Source of the DNA: Streptomyces sp. NP-1717
GTDB lineage: Bacteria; Actinomycetota; Actinomycetes; Streptomycetales; Streptomycetaceae
Direction: 5' to 3'
Length of the DNA: 64,000 nt
Assembly: GCF_022695985.1 (NCBI RefSeq)
Contig: NZ_JAAPBF010000016.1
Span: 1-64,000, forward strand
Shown piece by piece: positions 9,163-18,013 of this stretch. The position numbers were made by a program, and so were the translations under genes. The notes below the pieces were generated by a model that was not told the origin of the DNA, did not search any database, and saw only the letters and a list, made by a program, of their open reading frames with translations. Position 1 is the stretch's first letter. Every line of letters starts with the position of its first letter.

Positions 9163-9705
9163 TCACCCAGCGGCGCCGCCCTTCTCCGGCTGTTCGGCCC
9201 TGGGCTGGGGCAGTACCGGTTCGAGCACGAGAAGCCTCTCCACGAGGCGCAGGAACATGGCCACGTCGCGCAGCAGATCGTCGGCGTCGCGGTTGCTCGC
9301 CGCGCCCTGTATGCCGGCCTCCGCCCGCGCCCTGCGGGTGGCTCCGGAGGCGAACAGGGCGCTCCATTCGGACAGCTCGGGCACGATCTCGGGCAGCACT
9401 TCCCAGGCGCTCCGTATGCGCCGGCGGCGCGGGCCCGTCGCGGGCTCGGGCCGGCCACGGGCGGCGAGGACCGCCGCGGCGGTGCGCAGGGCGGCCAGAT
9501 GAGCCGTGGCATAGCGCTCGTTGGGGGTTTCGAGGGTGGCGGCCTCGTCCAGGCCCGTGCGGGCCTTCGCGAGCAGGTCGAGGGCGGCGGGCGGCGCGGT
9601 CGCGCGCCTCAGAACGGGGTGGACGTCGGTCGCGGGGCCGGTCAGTGAGGGGGCAGGGCCGCCTGTGCTTCGCCGGCGTGCGGCTGCGGCGTAGGAACTG
9701 GCCAT
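9163..9705 (-). CDS. SAV_6107-type HEPN domain protein
   Basis: A 180-residue, mostly alpha-helical protein matching my memory of the actinobacterial SAV_6107-like HEPN family. The N-terminal 45 residues are Ala/Pro-rich; the helical core contains NERYATAHLAALR and SEWSALFASGA, followed by RDADDLLRDVAMFLRLVE. HEPN domains are often RNases or nucleotidyltransferase partners, but the catalytic R-x4-6-H motif is not obvious, so I do not predict nuclease activity. ATG at 9705 has AGGAGG at ideal spacing. The divergently transcribed neighbour is a TetR regulator, which may control it. Confidence 0.75.
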   Translation of the reverse strand: MASSYAAAARRRSTGGPAPSLTGPATDVHPVLRRATAPPAALDLLAKARTGLDEAATLETPNERYATAHLAALRTAAAVLAARGRPEPATGPRRRRIRSAWEVLPEIVPELSEWSALFASGATRRARAEAGIQGAASNRDADDLLRDVAMFLRLVERLLVLEPVLPQPRAEQPEKGGAAG

Positions 9706-10001
9706 GACGAACCTCCTGGTCGTCTCTGTGACGGCTCTGTGGCCGTATGTGTCCATCGTGGGGCACACCACTGACAATCCGCCCTGACCTGCACTTTTGC
9801 GTCGTCCGCTCGTACGGAGCAGCTTTTTGCACTGACTGGTCGGCACAACCTGGCGGACCGGGGCTGTGGCGCTCATCGGCCGCCACAGCTGCTCGCCGTG
9901 GACGACCTCGGCCTCAAGCTCTCCGACGCCGAACGGGCAGCGGCCCGGGGCCTGTTGAGATCCGTCGTCCGACCGCGTCGGCACCTGTGAGAATCGGGCG
10001 C

Positions 10002-10625
10002 ATGGACAGCAGCAGCACCCGCCGGCGGGCCACCCGACAGAAGCTCTACGAGGCCGCGGTGACGCTCATCGCCGAACAGGGCTTCTCGGCGACGACCGTC
10101 GACGAGATCGCCGAGCGCGCCGGAGTCGCCAAGGGCACGGTCTACTACAACTTCAAGAGCAAGACCGAGCTGTTCGAGGAGCTTCTGCGGCACGGCGTCG
10201 GCATGCTGACCGCGTCCCTGCGGACCGCGGCCGACGAGACGGCGGAGCGCGACGGAACCAGCGTGGAGGCGCTGGACGCCATGGTCCGTGCGGGCCTCGC
10301 CTTCATCGACCGCCATCCGGCGTTCACCCGGCTGTACGTGGCCGAGCTCTGGCGCACCAACCGCGCGTGGCAGTCCACGCTGCTGGTGGTGCGTCAGCAG
10401 GCCGTCTCCGTCGTGGAGAAGGTGCTTCAGGAGGGGATCGACCGCGGTGAACTGAGCCGTGGGATCGATGTCCCGCTCACAGCCGCCGCCCTGGTGGGAA
10501 TGGTGCTGGTGGCGGCCCTGGACTGGCAGGCGTTCCAGCCCGAGCGGTCGATCGACGACGTGCACTCGGCGCTCTCGTTACTCCTGCGCGGACAGGTCGG
10601 CGGAAGCGGACCCGTTCCTCGCTGA
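10002..10625 (+). CDS. TetR-family regulator containing a TTA codon
   Basis: A 207-residue TetR/AcrR repressor. The N-terminal DNA-binding domain is clear (about residues 8-55), ending in the recognition-helix signature VAKGTVYYNFKSKTELFEE; the C-terminal ligand-binding half is variable. Codon 193 (10578-10580) is TTA, the leucine codon read only by the developmentally controlled bldA tRNA in Streptomyces. It is the only in-frame TTA I noticed in the window. The gene is followed by a strong hairpin, so it is monocistronic. Its target is unknown; the divergent HEPN gene is the natural candidate. Confidence 0.9.
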   Translation: MDSSSTRRRATRQKLYEAAVTLIAEQGFSATTVDEIAERAGVAKGTVYYNFKSKTELFEELLRHGVGMLTASLRTAADETAERDGTSVEALDAMVRAGLAFIDRHPAFTRLYVAELWRTNRAWQSTLLVVRQQAVSVVEKVLQEGIDRGELSRGIDVPLTAAALVGMVLVAALDWQAFQPERSIDDVHSALSLLLRGQVGGSGPVPR

Positions 10626-10651
10626 GAGCACGGCCGGGGGCGGACGCGGAA

Positions 10652-10699
10652 ATGCGCCGCTCCGGTCGGGTTTCCTCACTCCCGACCGGAGCGGCGCAT
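10652..10699 (+). terminator. Terminator hairpin after the TetR gene
   Basis: A perfect 19-bp stem (10652-10670 with 10681-10699) closes a 10-nt loop, TTTCCTCACT. It lies 26 nt after the TetR stop. Confidence 0.8.
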
Positions 10700-10911
10700 C
10701 GCCTCACCCCGTAACGGTCGGGGTGCCACACCGCTCCGCCGCCCCGTGCCGGCGGTTTCGGCGCCGCGCCTCTCCCGTGCCCCACACTCTTCCGTCTTCG
10801 CAGGTGGGGGCCTATCCGCGTCTCTACTCATCTCATGTACTAGGTACGGATACTCACCACCCCGTTCGAATCCTCACCCGTCCGGCCCACACGCTGGCTA
10901 CGATCTCGTCC

Positions 10912-11517
10912 GTGTCCGTACTTCCCCTTGTCTTCACCAGCGGCTGGGCCAGCGGGATCAACGCGTACGCGGTGGTTCTACTGCTCGGGATCTTCGGCGC
11001 GACCGGGCTGACCGACGAGGTCCCCGAGTCGCTCCAGCGCACCGACGTGCTGGTCGTCGTGGGTGTGCTCTTCGTCTGCGAGGCGGTGGCGGACAAGATC
11101 CCGTACGTCGACTCGGTCTGGGACTCCGTGCACACGGTGATCAGACCGCTGTCGGGCGCGGTGGTGGCGGCGCTGCTCGCCGGGCAGAGCGGTTCGCTCC
11201 CGGAGATCACGGCGGGCGCCGTCGGCGGATCGACCGCCCTGGTGAGCCATCTGGTGAAGGCCGGCACGAGGATGGCGGTCAACACCTCCCCGGAGCCGTT
11301 CAGCAACATCGCCGTGAGCACCGTGGAGGACCTCGGCGTCGCCGGGATCATCACGTTCGCGATCTTCCACCCGCTCGCCGCCGCGATCGTCGCGGGCGGC
11401 CTGCTGCTGCTCGGCATCGTGATCGTCGTCTTCCTGGCCTCGAAGATCCGCGGGTTCCGGCAGCGCAGGGCGCGCAGACGCGAGGAGCGGCGCCTCGCCA
11501 CGTCGTGGCCGCCCTGA
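10912..11517 (+). CDS. DUF4126 membrane protein
   Basis: A 201-residue integral membrane protein with about four hydrophobic segments and a strongly basic C-terminus rich in Arg. The opening LPLVFTSGWASGINAY and the GAVVAALLAG segment fit DUF4126, a family without a known function. GTG at 10912 is preceded exactly 7 nt upstream by TACGAT (10899-10904), so translation probably begins at the first base of the transcript. No Shine-Dalgarno is present. It lies alone, about 80 nt before the flavoprotein gene, which has its own -10-like box. Confidence 0.8.
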   Translation: MSVLPLVFTSGWASGINAYAVVLLLGIFGATGLTDEVPESLQRTDVLVVVGVLFVCEAVADKIPYVDSVWDSVHTVIRPLSGAVVAALLAGQSGSLPEITAGAVGGSTALVSHLVKAGTRMAVNTSPEPFSNIAVSTVEDLGVAGIITFAIFHPLAAAIVAGGLLLLGIVIVVFLASKIRGFRQRRARRREERRLATSWPP

Positions 11518-11597
11518 CCGCTCCCGCCGCTCCCGCGCTCCCCGGCCCGGCATCCCGGCCGACGCGCCGGTGAAACAGGCCGCTAAGGTCCACTTCC

Positions 11598-13139
11598 ATG
11601 GCACGAATTGCGGTGATCGGCGCCGGGATGGGCGCGATGGCGGCGGCTGCCCGGCTGGCGGTGGCGGGGCACCGGGTGACGGTGTACGAGCGCTCGGCGA
11701 CGTACGGCGGCGCCCTGGGCCGGTTCGAGCGCGACGGGTTCGCGTACGACACGGGCCCCACGCTGCTGCATCTGCCCGCCGTCTACCGGGACCTGTTCCT
11801 CAAGACGGGCAAGAAGCCGCTCGAAGAGTGTGTGCGGATGACCCAGGTCGACCCGGCGAGCAGGCATCTCTTCCCGGACGGCACCGACGTGTGCCTGCCG
11901 AACACCTCGCGCGCCGGTGTCGTCTCGGCCCTGGACGCCGCGCTCGGCGCGGGGGCCGGGGCACGGTGGGGAGACTTCCTCGGCCGGGCCCGGGACGCCT
12001 GGGACCGTTCGCGGCGGCCTCTGTTGGAGGAGCCGCTGCGCGGCGACTGGCAGGTGCTGGGGCGCGATCCGTATCCGGCCGTCCGGCGGCGCAGGCTGCT
12101 GCGCGCGCCACGGGTCGCGGGCACCGTCGCCGAGGTGGGGACGGGCGAGTTGGCGGACCGCCGGCTCGCCGCGCTGTTCGAGGGGTACGTGCTGTCGTAC
12201 GGACTCGATCCGCGGCGCACCCCCGCGAGCGCCGCCCTTCTGCCGTACATGGAGCAGACGTTCGGCAGCTGGTACGTGCGGGGCGGGATGCGGGCGCTGG
12301 CGCACGCGGTGTACGAGCGGTGCCTGGCGCGCCGGGTGGAGTTCGTGTTCCGGGCCGATGTGGTCCGGATCGTCGAGAAGGACGGCCGCGCCGCCGGTGT
12401 GGAGCTGGCGCCGGGGCCGGCCGCGTCCGCCCCCACGGTCGTGGAGGCGGACCACGTGGTGGCGGGCACGGCCCCCGCGGCCCTCGTGGACCGGGAGTTG
12501 TGGGGGGACGACGACGTACGGCCCCAGGGCGGCGGTGCGGGCGGGAGCGGGGCTCCGTCGGTCCCCGGCAGGTTCACGGTGCTGCTGGCCCTGCGTGGCG
12601 GCAGGCCGGACGGCACAGCGCACCGGACGGTGGTCCACTCCCCCGACGGCGTCGGCGAGGCCGGCGCGGTGTTCTCCGGGCGGACGGCGGAGCGGCCCAC
12701 GGTCACGGTGCTGCGGCCCGACGACCCGACGACGCGTCCGGACGACGGGCACGAGGCGCTCACCCTCACGGCGACCGTCGCACCGCACGGTCCGGTGGAC
12801 TGGAACGGCGCCGGACTGCGTGAGCGGTACGCCGACGTGCTGATGGAGACGGCCGGCGCCGCCGTGCCCGAGCTGCGGGAGCGGCTGTGCTGGCGGGAGA
12901 TCCGTACGCCGGCCGACACGGCGGCCGGGACCGGGGCACGGGGCGGTTCGGTGCCCGCGCCCTCACTGGCGGGCGCGGAGGGCCGGCTGCTGCACCCGGC
13001 GAACAGCACGCGGCTGCCCGGTCTCTATGTCGTGGGCGGTGAGGCGCACCCGGGCGGCGGGCTGGCGCACGCGGGCATGTCCGGGACGCTGGTCGCCGGG
13101 CTGATCGTCGAGGGCGCGGAGTTCCGCGGGTCGCGCTGA
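11598..13139 (+). CDS. CrtI-like FAD-dependent oxidoreductase
   Basis: A 513-residue flavoprotein of the phytoene desaturase/amine oxidase type. The N-terminus has the dinucleotide-binding GAGMGAMAAAARLA and the acidic end YERSATYGGALGRF. The DTGPTLL motif follows, and the C-terminus carries the FAD-contact sequence GLYVVGGEAHPGGGLAHAG, as in carotenoid desaturases. No carotenoid genes are nearby, so the substrate is open and a generic NAD(P)/FAD oxidoreductase is as far as I go. TAAGGT (11584-11589) stands 8 nt before the ATG, consistent with a leaderless transcript. Confidence 0.85.
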   Translation: MARIAVIGAGMGAMAAAARLAVAGHRVTVYERSATYGGALGRFERDGFAYDTGPTLLHLPAVYRDLFLKTGKKPLEECVRMTQVDPASRHLFPDGTDVCLPNTSRAGVVSALDAALGAGAGARWGDFLGRARDAWDRSRRPLLEEPLRGDWQVLGRDPYPAVRRRRLLRAPRVAGTVAEVGTGELADRRLAALFEGYVLSYGLDPRRTPASAALLPYMEQTFGSWYVRGGMRALAHAVYERCLARRVEFVFRADVVRIVEKDGRAAGVELAPGPAASAPTVVEADHVVAGTAPAALVDRELWGDDDVRPQGGGAGGSGAPSVPGRFTVLLALRGGRPDGTAHRTVVHSPDGVGEAGAVFSGRTAERPTVTVLRPDDPTTRPDDGHEALTLTATVAPHGPVDWNGAGLRERYADVLMETAGAAVPELRERLCWREIRTPADTAAGTGARGGSVPAPSLAGAEGRLLHPANSTRLPGLYVVGGEAHPGGGLAHAGMSGTLVAGLIVEGAEFRGSR

Positions 13140-13213
13140 AGTCCCGCCGCGCCCCGGCCGGGACGCCCGGCGCCGGGTGAACCCGCCGGGACGTGGCGGG
13201 AGTTGAGCGCCCG

Positions 13214-14230
13214 TCAGTAGCGGTAGCGCTGCTCGTCGTAGTTGGGGTCGTAGCCGTACTGCTCGGGCGCCTGCTGCGGCATCGGGGGGACGTTGTCGCC
13301 CTCGCGCTGCTGCGGGACCCAGACCCCGCCGGGCGGCGTGTCCGCGCCGTACTCGGGCGATCCGGTCTGGCCGCCCTGCCCGCTCTGGTCACCGTAAGGG
13401 GCCGCGTACTGCTGCTGGCCGCCGTAACTGTCGTACGCGCCGTAGGAGTCGCCGCCGCTGTTCTCGGCGCCGTACGGGTCGGTGTAGGCGGCGTACTGCT
13501 GCTGACCCGTGTCGTAGTCGTACCGGCCGCCCTGGCCGTTCTGGCCCGCGTACGGGTCCTGCTGCCCGCCGTACACGTCCTGGCCCTGGCTCGCGTAGGC
13601 GTCAGCGGCCCCGTAGGCGTCCGCCGCGCCGTACGCGTCGTGGCCCTGGCCGGAGTAGGCGTCCTGGCCCGCGTAGGTGTCGTGGCCGGCGTAGGTGTCC
13701 TGTCCGGTGGGCGCGTCGTAGCCGTTGTACGGGTCGTAGTTGCCGTACTGGGTGGCCTGGTAGGCGGCGTCGCTGTACACGCCGTACTGCCCGGTCTCGT
13801 CGGGCATCGGCTCCGGCTCGTAGACGGACGCGGCGATCGGCGGCTCGCTGGGTGCGGGGCCGGGGCCCATGGGGTCCGCGGCGACGGGCTGGTACTCCAA
13901 GTCGGAGACTTCCAGGCTCGGTTCGCGGGTCTCGGCCTCACCACCGCCGGCCCTGCGCCGGCGGCTGGCGCCGGGGCTGCCGCCGATCGCCCAGCCGGTG
14001 GAGAAGCCGCGGCGGAACGAGAGCGTCACATAGGTCTGGCCGATCGCGAACGCGATCGCGCCCACGGCGATGACGGGGACGGAGGCGAGCAGGACACCCA
14101 GCACCACGCCGACGAAACCCGTGAAGGCGAGAAGTCGCCAACGCAGCCGCGCCTTGTACTGGAGGAGTACTTCGCCCAGCAGCCACAGCGCGACGATGCC
14201 GAACGCGATGTAGAGGACCGTCCAGCCCAT
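13214..14230 (-). CDS. Membrane protein with tyrosine-rich low-complexity tail
   Basis: A 338-residue protein of unknown function. Residues 3-66 form about three membrane spans, followed by a basic SRRRRAGG patch. From about residue 130 to the end lies a low-complexity region built of Tyr, Gly, Gln, Asp and Ala in loose repeats such as DTYAGHDTYAGQDAY, with about 32 tyrosines in some 200 residues. This composition is prion-like. ATG at 14230 has GGAGAGG upstream. It lies downstream of metF on the same strand (51-nt gap). Confidence 0.75.
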   Translation of the reverse strand: MGWTVLYIAFGIVALWLLGEVLLQYKARLRWRLLAFTGFVGVVLGVLLASVPVIAVGAIAFAIGQTYVTLSFRRGFSTGWAIGGSPGASRRRRAGGGEAETREPSLEVSDLEYQPVAADPMGPGPAPSEPPIAASVYEPEPMPDETGQYGVYSDAAYQATQYGNYDPYNGYDAPTGQDTYAGHDTYAGQDAYSGQGHDAYGAADAYGAADAYASQGQDVYGGQQDPYAGQNGQGGRYDYDTGQQQYAAYTDPYGAENSGGDSYGAYDSYGGQQQYAAPYGDQSGQGGQTGSPEYGADTPPGGVWVPQQREGDNVPPMPQQAPEQYGYDPNYDEQRYRY

Positions 14231-14281
14231 GCCCGCCCCTCTCCTGCGGTCACCGCCCCGGGTCGGGGCGGGTACGACCGG

Positions 14282-15199
14282 TCACGACTGCTCGTGCAGT
14301 CCGAGATTCTCGTAAATTTCGAGCGTCGCCGTGGAGTTGTTGAGTGTAATGAAGTGGAGTCCGGGGACACCCTCCGCGCGCAGCGTCGCGCAGAACTCAG
14401 TCGCGTACTCGATACCGATGGAGCGTACAGCGGCGGGATCCTCCGCGGCGGAGAGGATCCGCTCTTTCAGTGCCGGGGGCAGCGCCGCGTTGCTGAGCTG
14501 CGAGAAGCGCTCGATCTGCCGGACGTTGGTGACCGGCATGATCTCCGGGATGATCGGGGTGTCGCAGCCGGCCGCCGCGACCTTGTCCCGCAGCCGCAGA
14601 TAGTCCTCGGGGTCGAAGAACATCTGGGTGATGGCGTAGTCGGCGCCCGCGCGGCACTTGGCCACGAAGTGCCGGATGTCGCTCTCCCAGTCGGGCGAGC
14701 GCGGATGCATCTCGGGGAAGGCGGCGACGCCCACGCAGAAGTCGCCGGACTCCTTGATCAGACGGACCAGGTCGGCCGCGTACGTCACGCCCTCGGGGTG
14801 CTTGACCCACTCGCCCATGGGGTCGCCGGGCGGGTCCCCGCGCACGGCGAGGATGTTCCGGATCCCGGCGTCCGCGTACTGCCCGATCATGTTCCGCAGC
14901 TCGGCGACCGAGTGGTTCACGGCCGTGAGGTGGGCGACCGGGGTCAGTGTGGTGTCGGAGGCGATCTGCTGGGTGGCCTTGACCGTGCCCGCGCGGGTGG
15001 AGCCGCCGGCGCCGTAGGTCACCGAGACGAAGTTCGGGGCGACGGCCTCGACCCGGCGCAGCGCGTTCCAGAGATTGCGCTCGCCCTTCTCCGTCTTGGG
15101 CGCCCAGAACTCGAACGAGTACGACAATTTGCCGGTCGCGAGTAGGTCACGCACCGTGCGAGCGTGATCCGTCCTGGTCGAAGCAGTACCAAGGGCCAT
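14282..15199 (-). CDS. metF: Methylenetetrahydrofolate reductase
   Basis: A 305-residue FAD enzyme reducing 5,10-methylene-THF to 5-methyl-THF, the methyl donor for methionine. Family signatures are [15 protein letters not shown] at the start, [24 protein letters not shown], and [15 protein letters not shown]. The length fits bacterial MetF. The ATG lacks a Shine-Dalgarno; TAACCT (15211-15206 on the minus strand) is 6 nt upstream, so a leaderless mRNA is likely. The 157-nt gap to thiE holds its promoter; I see no SAM or B12 riboswitch in it. Confidence 0.95.
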   Translation of the reverse strand: MALGTASTRTDHARTVRDLLATGKLSYSFEFWAPKTEKGERNLWNALRRVEAVAPNFVSVTYGAGGSTRAGTVKATQQIASDTTLTPVAHLTAVNHSVAELRNMIGQYADAGIRNILAVRGDPPGDPMGEWVKHPEGVTYAADLVRLIKESGDFCVGVAAFPEMHPRSPDWESDIRHFVAKCRAGADYAITQMFFDPEDYLRLRDKVAAAGCDTPIIPEIMPVTNVRQIERFSQLSNAALPPALKERILSAAEDPAAVRSIGIEYATEFCATLRAEGVPGLHFITLNNSTATLEIYENLGLHEQS

Positions 15200-15356
15200 A
15201 CCGGAAGGTTATCGAGGGCACGGCGATCACCCAACCAGAGCAGGCCCTTTTGTCCATTTCACACCAAGCCTGTCCACCCCTCGGACAGTGGGCCTCCACC
15301 GGAGGGCGAGGATCCGGGGCTCCGGGGCGGGTGCCGGAGCGGCGACGGCGGCCCGG

Positions 15357-16040
15357 TCAGGCGACTCTGTCCCGTACGCGCTTGGCGATACCGGCGGCCG
15401 CCATGGCCGGATCGTCCGCCTCCGTGAGGGCCCGTACGACCACGACCCGGCGGGCCCCGGCGTCCAGCACCTCTTCGAGGTTGCCCGCGTCGATCCCGCC
15501 GATCGCGAACCACGGGCGCCGGGTGGCCAGCGACGCCGCGTACCGCACGAGGCCGAGCCCGGGGGCGGGCCGGCCGGGCTTGGTCGGGGTGGGCCAGCAG
15601 GGCCCCGCGCAGAAGTAGTCCACACCGGGCTCGCCCGCCGCCGCCATCACCTCGGTCTCGGAGTGGGTGGAGCGGCCGATCAGCAGCTCCGTACCGAGGA
15701 TGGCCCGGGCGGCGGAGACGGGCAGGTCCCCCTGGCCGAGGTGCAGCACGTCGGAACCGACGGCGTGCGCCACGTCCGCCCGGTCGTTCACGGCCAGGAG
15801 CTTGCCGTGGCGCCGGCAGGCCTCGGCGAAGACCTGGAGGTGGTCCAGCTCCTCGGCCGCCTCCATGCCCTTGTCACGCAGCTGCACGATGTCCACACCG
15901 GAGGTGAGGACGGCGTCCAGGAACTCGGGGAGGTCCCCCTGCCGCTTCCGTGCGTCCGTGCAGAGATAGAGCCGGGCGTCGGACAGCAGATCGAGTGCGC
16001 TGGGCGCACCGGGCACTGCGGGCATGCGGGTCTCCCCCAT
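15357..16040 (-). CDS. thiE: Thiamine-phosphate synthase
   Basis: ThiE couples HMP-pyrophosphate with the thiazole phosphate to form thiamine phosphate. Signatures are [36 protein letters not shown], the phosphate-binding [18 protein letters not shown], and FAIGGID. The 227 residues are close to the usual length; an internal Met at residue 6 (16025) is an alternative start. It is encoded apart from thiOSG and on the opposite strand, and no TPP riboswitch precedes it. A strong hairpin (16058-16096) lies only 18 nt upstream, so its promoter position is unclear. Confidence 0.95.
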   Translation of the reverse strand: MGETRMPAVPGAPSALDLLSDARLYLCTDARKRQGDLPEFLDAVLTSGVDIVQLRDKGMEAAEELDHLQVFAEACRRHGKLLAVNDRADVAHAVGSDVLHLGQGDLPVSAARAILGTELLIGRSTHSETEVMAAAGEPGVDYFCAGPCWPTPTKPGRPAPGLGLVRYAASLATRRPWFAIGGIDAGNLEEVLDAGARRVVVVRALTEADDPAMAAAGIAKRVRDRVA

Positions 16041-16057
16041 CGGATCGTTGCCATGAC

Positions 16058-16096
16058 GGCCGTGCGCGGGCCGGGCGGCCCGGCCCGCGCACGGCC
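16058..16096 (-). terminator. 18-bp hairpin between Rv2175c-like gene and thiE
   Basis: The arms 16058-16075 and 16079-16096 pair perfectly over 18 bp with a 3-nt loop. It follows the Rv2175c-like gene (stop at 16110) and precedes thiE on the same strand. It probably terminates the former. Confidence 0.75.
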
Positions 16097-16109
16097 GGTG
16101 GTGGTGCCG

Positions 16110-16475
16110 TCAGACGGCGAGCGCCTGCGCGCGGCGCTTCACCTCCGTACCGCGATTCTCGCTGAGGGCCTGCGCGGGCGTGCCCGGCAGGGACGGGTCG
16201 GGAGTGAAGAGCCAGTCGAGCATCTCTTCGTCGGTGAAGCCGTCGTCCCTGAGGAGCGTCAGGGTGCCGGCGAGGCCCTTGACGACCTTCTTGCCGTCGA
16301 TGAAGGCGGCCGGCACCTGGAGCGCCCGATTCTCACCGCGGCGCACTGCGATCAGCTGGCCTTCCTTCACCAGCTGTCGCACACGCGTCACCTCGATATC
16401 GAGCATTTCAGCGATATCGGGCAGGTGAAGCCAGGCAGGGACGAGAGCATCGATCTTTGCGTCAATCTCAGTCAC
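16110..16475 (-). CDS. Rv2175c-like winged-helix DNA-binding protein
   Basis: A 121-residue protein with an N-terminal winged helix-turn-helix: WLHLPDIAEMLDIEVTRV is the HTH, followed by VRQLVKEGQLIAVRRGE. The C-terminal half fits the Rv2175c C-terminal domain. In M. tuberculosis Rv2175c is a DNA-binding substrate of the kinase PknL, encoded next to it. Here a PASTA kinase lies about 4 kb away with the thiO-thiG genes between, so a similar kinase-substrate pair is possible but not shown. Confidence 0.82.
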   Translation of the reverse strand: MTEIDAKIDALVPAWLHLPDIAEMLDIEVTRVRQLVKEGQLIAVRRGENRALQVPAAFIDGKKVVKGLAGTLTLLRDDGFTDEEMLDWLFTPDPSLPGTPAQALSENRGTEVKRRAQALAV

Positions 16476-16575
16476 AGGACAAGCCTGCCATCCCGGACTG
16501 ACAGTCGGAAGCGGAGCCGGGCACGGACTGGGCCGTCGAGCGGTACGTCCTGCCTGGGAGAGCGGCGGGGGACCG

Positions 16576-17796
16576 TCACAGAGCCGTCAGTTTGAGCGGT
16601 ACGGCGGGGTCGGCGGCCCGCCGCGTGTCGATCCGCGCACCCGCCGCGACGAGTTTGCGGCCCTGCGTCAGGTCACGCGGTCTGCCGACGGCGAGCAGCG
16701 CCACCAGCGCCCCCTCCCGCAGCCAGAGGACGGACCAGGCGGCGCTCGCCGGGTCGCCGCGCCACAGGAGGGTGTCGGCCCGGGCGTGGTGGCCCGCGTA
16801 CTGCACGAAACGGCCGAACTGCTCGGACCAGAAGTACGGCACGGGGTCGTACGGCGCGTGGGACTCCCCCGCGATGCCGGCGGCGACCGTGCGCGGCCCC
16901 TGGAGCGCGTTGTCCCAGTGGTGCACCATCAGCCGCTCGCCGTAGCGGGCCGACGGGAAGGAGGCGCAGTCCCCGACGGCGTACACACCGGGCGCCGAGG
17001 CGCGCAGCCGGTCGTCGGCGGTGACGGCCCCCTCGGCGCCGGTCGCGATGCCGGAGCCCGCCAGCCAGGCCGTCGCGGGTCTGGCGCCGATGCCCACGAC
17101 CACCGCGTCCGCCGCCTGCTCGCGGCCGTCGGCGAGGACCACCCGGCCCGGCTCGACGCTCGCCACGCGCGCGTGGGTGAGGAGTTCGGCGCCGCTCTCC
17201 GCGTACCAGTCGGCCATCGGAGTGGCGACCTCGGCGGGCAGGGCGCCGGCGAGCGGATGGGCCGCGGCCTCGACGACGGTCACCTCACAGCCGGCCTCCC
17301 TGGCCGCGGTGGTGAACTCGGCGCCGATCCAGCCCGCTCCCACCACGACGACATGGTGCTTGTGGTCGAGGACGGGGCGCAGCCGCGCGGCGTCGTCCAG
17401 GGTGCGCAGAAGGTGAACACCGGGGACCCCGTCCGTGCCCGGCAGGGTGATCGGTTCGGCGCCGGTGGCGATGACCAGCGCGTCGTACGGAACCGGTCCC
17501 GCCGCCGTGTCCACCTCGTGGTCCGCCGGGCGGACACCGGTCACTTCGAGACCCAGCCGCAGCTCCACCCGGAGCGCGTCGAAGTCCACGTCGAAGGCCG
17601 AACTCTCCGCCGCGCCGAGGAGGACGGCCTTGGAGAGAGGGGGCCGGTCGTAGGGCTGGTGGCGCTCGGCGCCGATGAGGGTGACGGGGCCTTCGTGCCC
17701 CAGTTCGCGCAGTGCCACGGCGGTCTGCACACCCGCCATTCCCGCGCCCACGACGACGGTGCGCCGCTCGTCCGTCTGCTTCCGCTGCTCGCTCAC
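16576..17796 (-). CDS. FAD-dependent pyridine nucleotide oxidoreductase
   Basis: A 406-residue flavoprotein of the ferredoxin/rubredoxin reductase type. It has an N-terminal FAD motif VVVGAGMAGVQTAVALR, a second nucleotide motif VVVVGAGWIGAEFTTAA for NAD(P)H, and VYAVGDCASF near the FAD ribityl site. A reductase C-terminal domain follows from about residue 310. Such proteins pass electrons from NAD(P)H to ferredoxins, often for P450s or dioxygenases, but no partner is encoded here. It is divergent from the thiOSG operon, and its start lies about 110 nt from the TPP riboswitch. Confidence 0.88.
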   Translation of the reverse strand: MSEQRKQTDERRTVVVGAGMAGVQTAVALRELGHEGPVTLIGAERHQPYDRPPLSKAVLLGAAESSAFDVDFDALRVELRLGLEVTGVRPADHEVDTAAGPVPYDALVIATGAEPITLPGTDGVPGVHLLRTLDDAARLRPVLDHKHHVVVVGAGWIGAEFTTAAREAGCEVTVVEAAAHPLAGALPAEVATPMADWYAESGAELLTHARVASVEPGRVVLADGREQAADAVVVGIGARPATAWLAGSGIATGAEGAVTADDRLRASAPGVYAVGDCASFPSARYGERLMVHHWDNALQGPRTVAAGIAGESHAPYDPVPYFWSEQFGRFVQYAGHHARADTLLWRGDPASAAWSVLWLREGALVALLAVGRPRDLTQGRKLVAAGARIDTRRAADPAVPLKLTAL

Positions 17797-17908
17797 GCGA
17801 TCACCTTATGAAACCGGCGGGCCGACGACTCCCTTACAGGGGGCGGGGACAGGGGGTTACCCTGACCCGTGAAGCACTTATCGGCAGTAGCGAACAAGAG
17901 ACTTCACA

Positions 17909-18003
17909 CCTCGCGGGAGCCCGTACGCACCGGGCTGAGAGGGAGGCTGACGCGGCCTCCGACCGTACGAACCTGATCCGGGTCATGCCGGCGAAGGGAG
18001 GAG
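17909..18003 (+). promoter_or_regulatory. TPP riboswitch (THI element)
   Basis: The conserved THI-box landmarks are present in order: GCGGGAGC near the start, CTGAGA (17935-17940), the variable P3 arm, then CCTGATCCGG and the ATGCCGGCGAAGGGAG 3' strand. It directly precedes thiO. The 3' helix strand contains the AAGGGAGGAG that also serves as thiO's ribosome binding site, so TPP binding should hide the RBS. This points to translational control, as expected in high-GC actinobacteria. Confidence 0.95.
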
Positions 18004-18013
18004 CTGGACACCC

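Noticed and set aside
11598..13139. Carotenoid biosynthesis
   Set aside because: The CrtI-like flavoprotein stands alone, with no phytoene synthase, cyclase or GGPP synthase nearby.
13450..13800. Short repeated units suggesting a CRISPR or satellite array
   Set aside because: The repeats are irregular, in frame, and encode the tyrosine-rich tail of a membrane protein; there are no constant spacers.
15200..15356. A SAM or cobalamin riboswitch upstream of metF
   Set aside because: The gap is only 157 nt, no conserved riboswitch blocks are seen, and the start looks leaderless.
16041..16109. A second TPP riboswitch, upstream of thiE
   Set aside because: The region is short and filled by an 18-bp terminator hairpin; CTGAGA and the other THI landmarks are absent.
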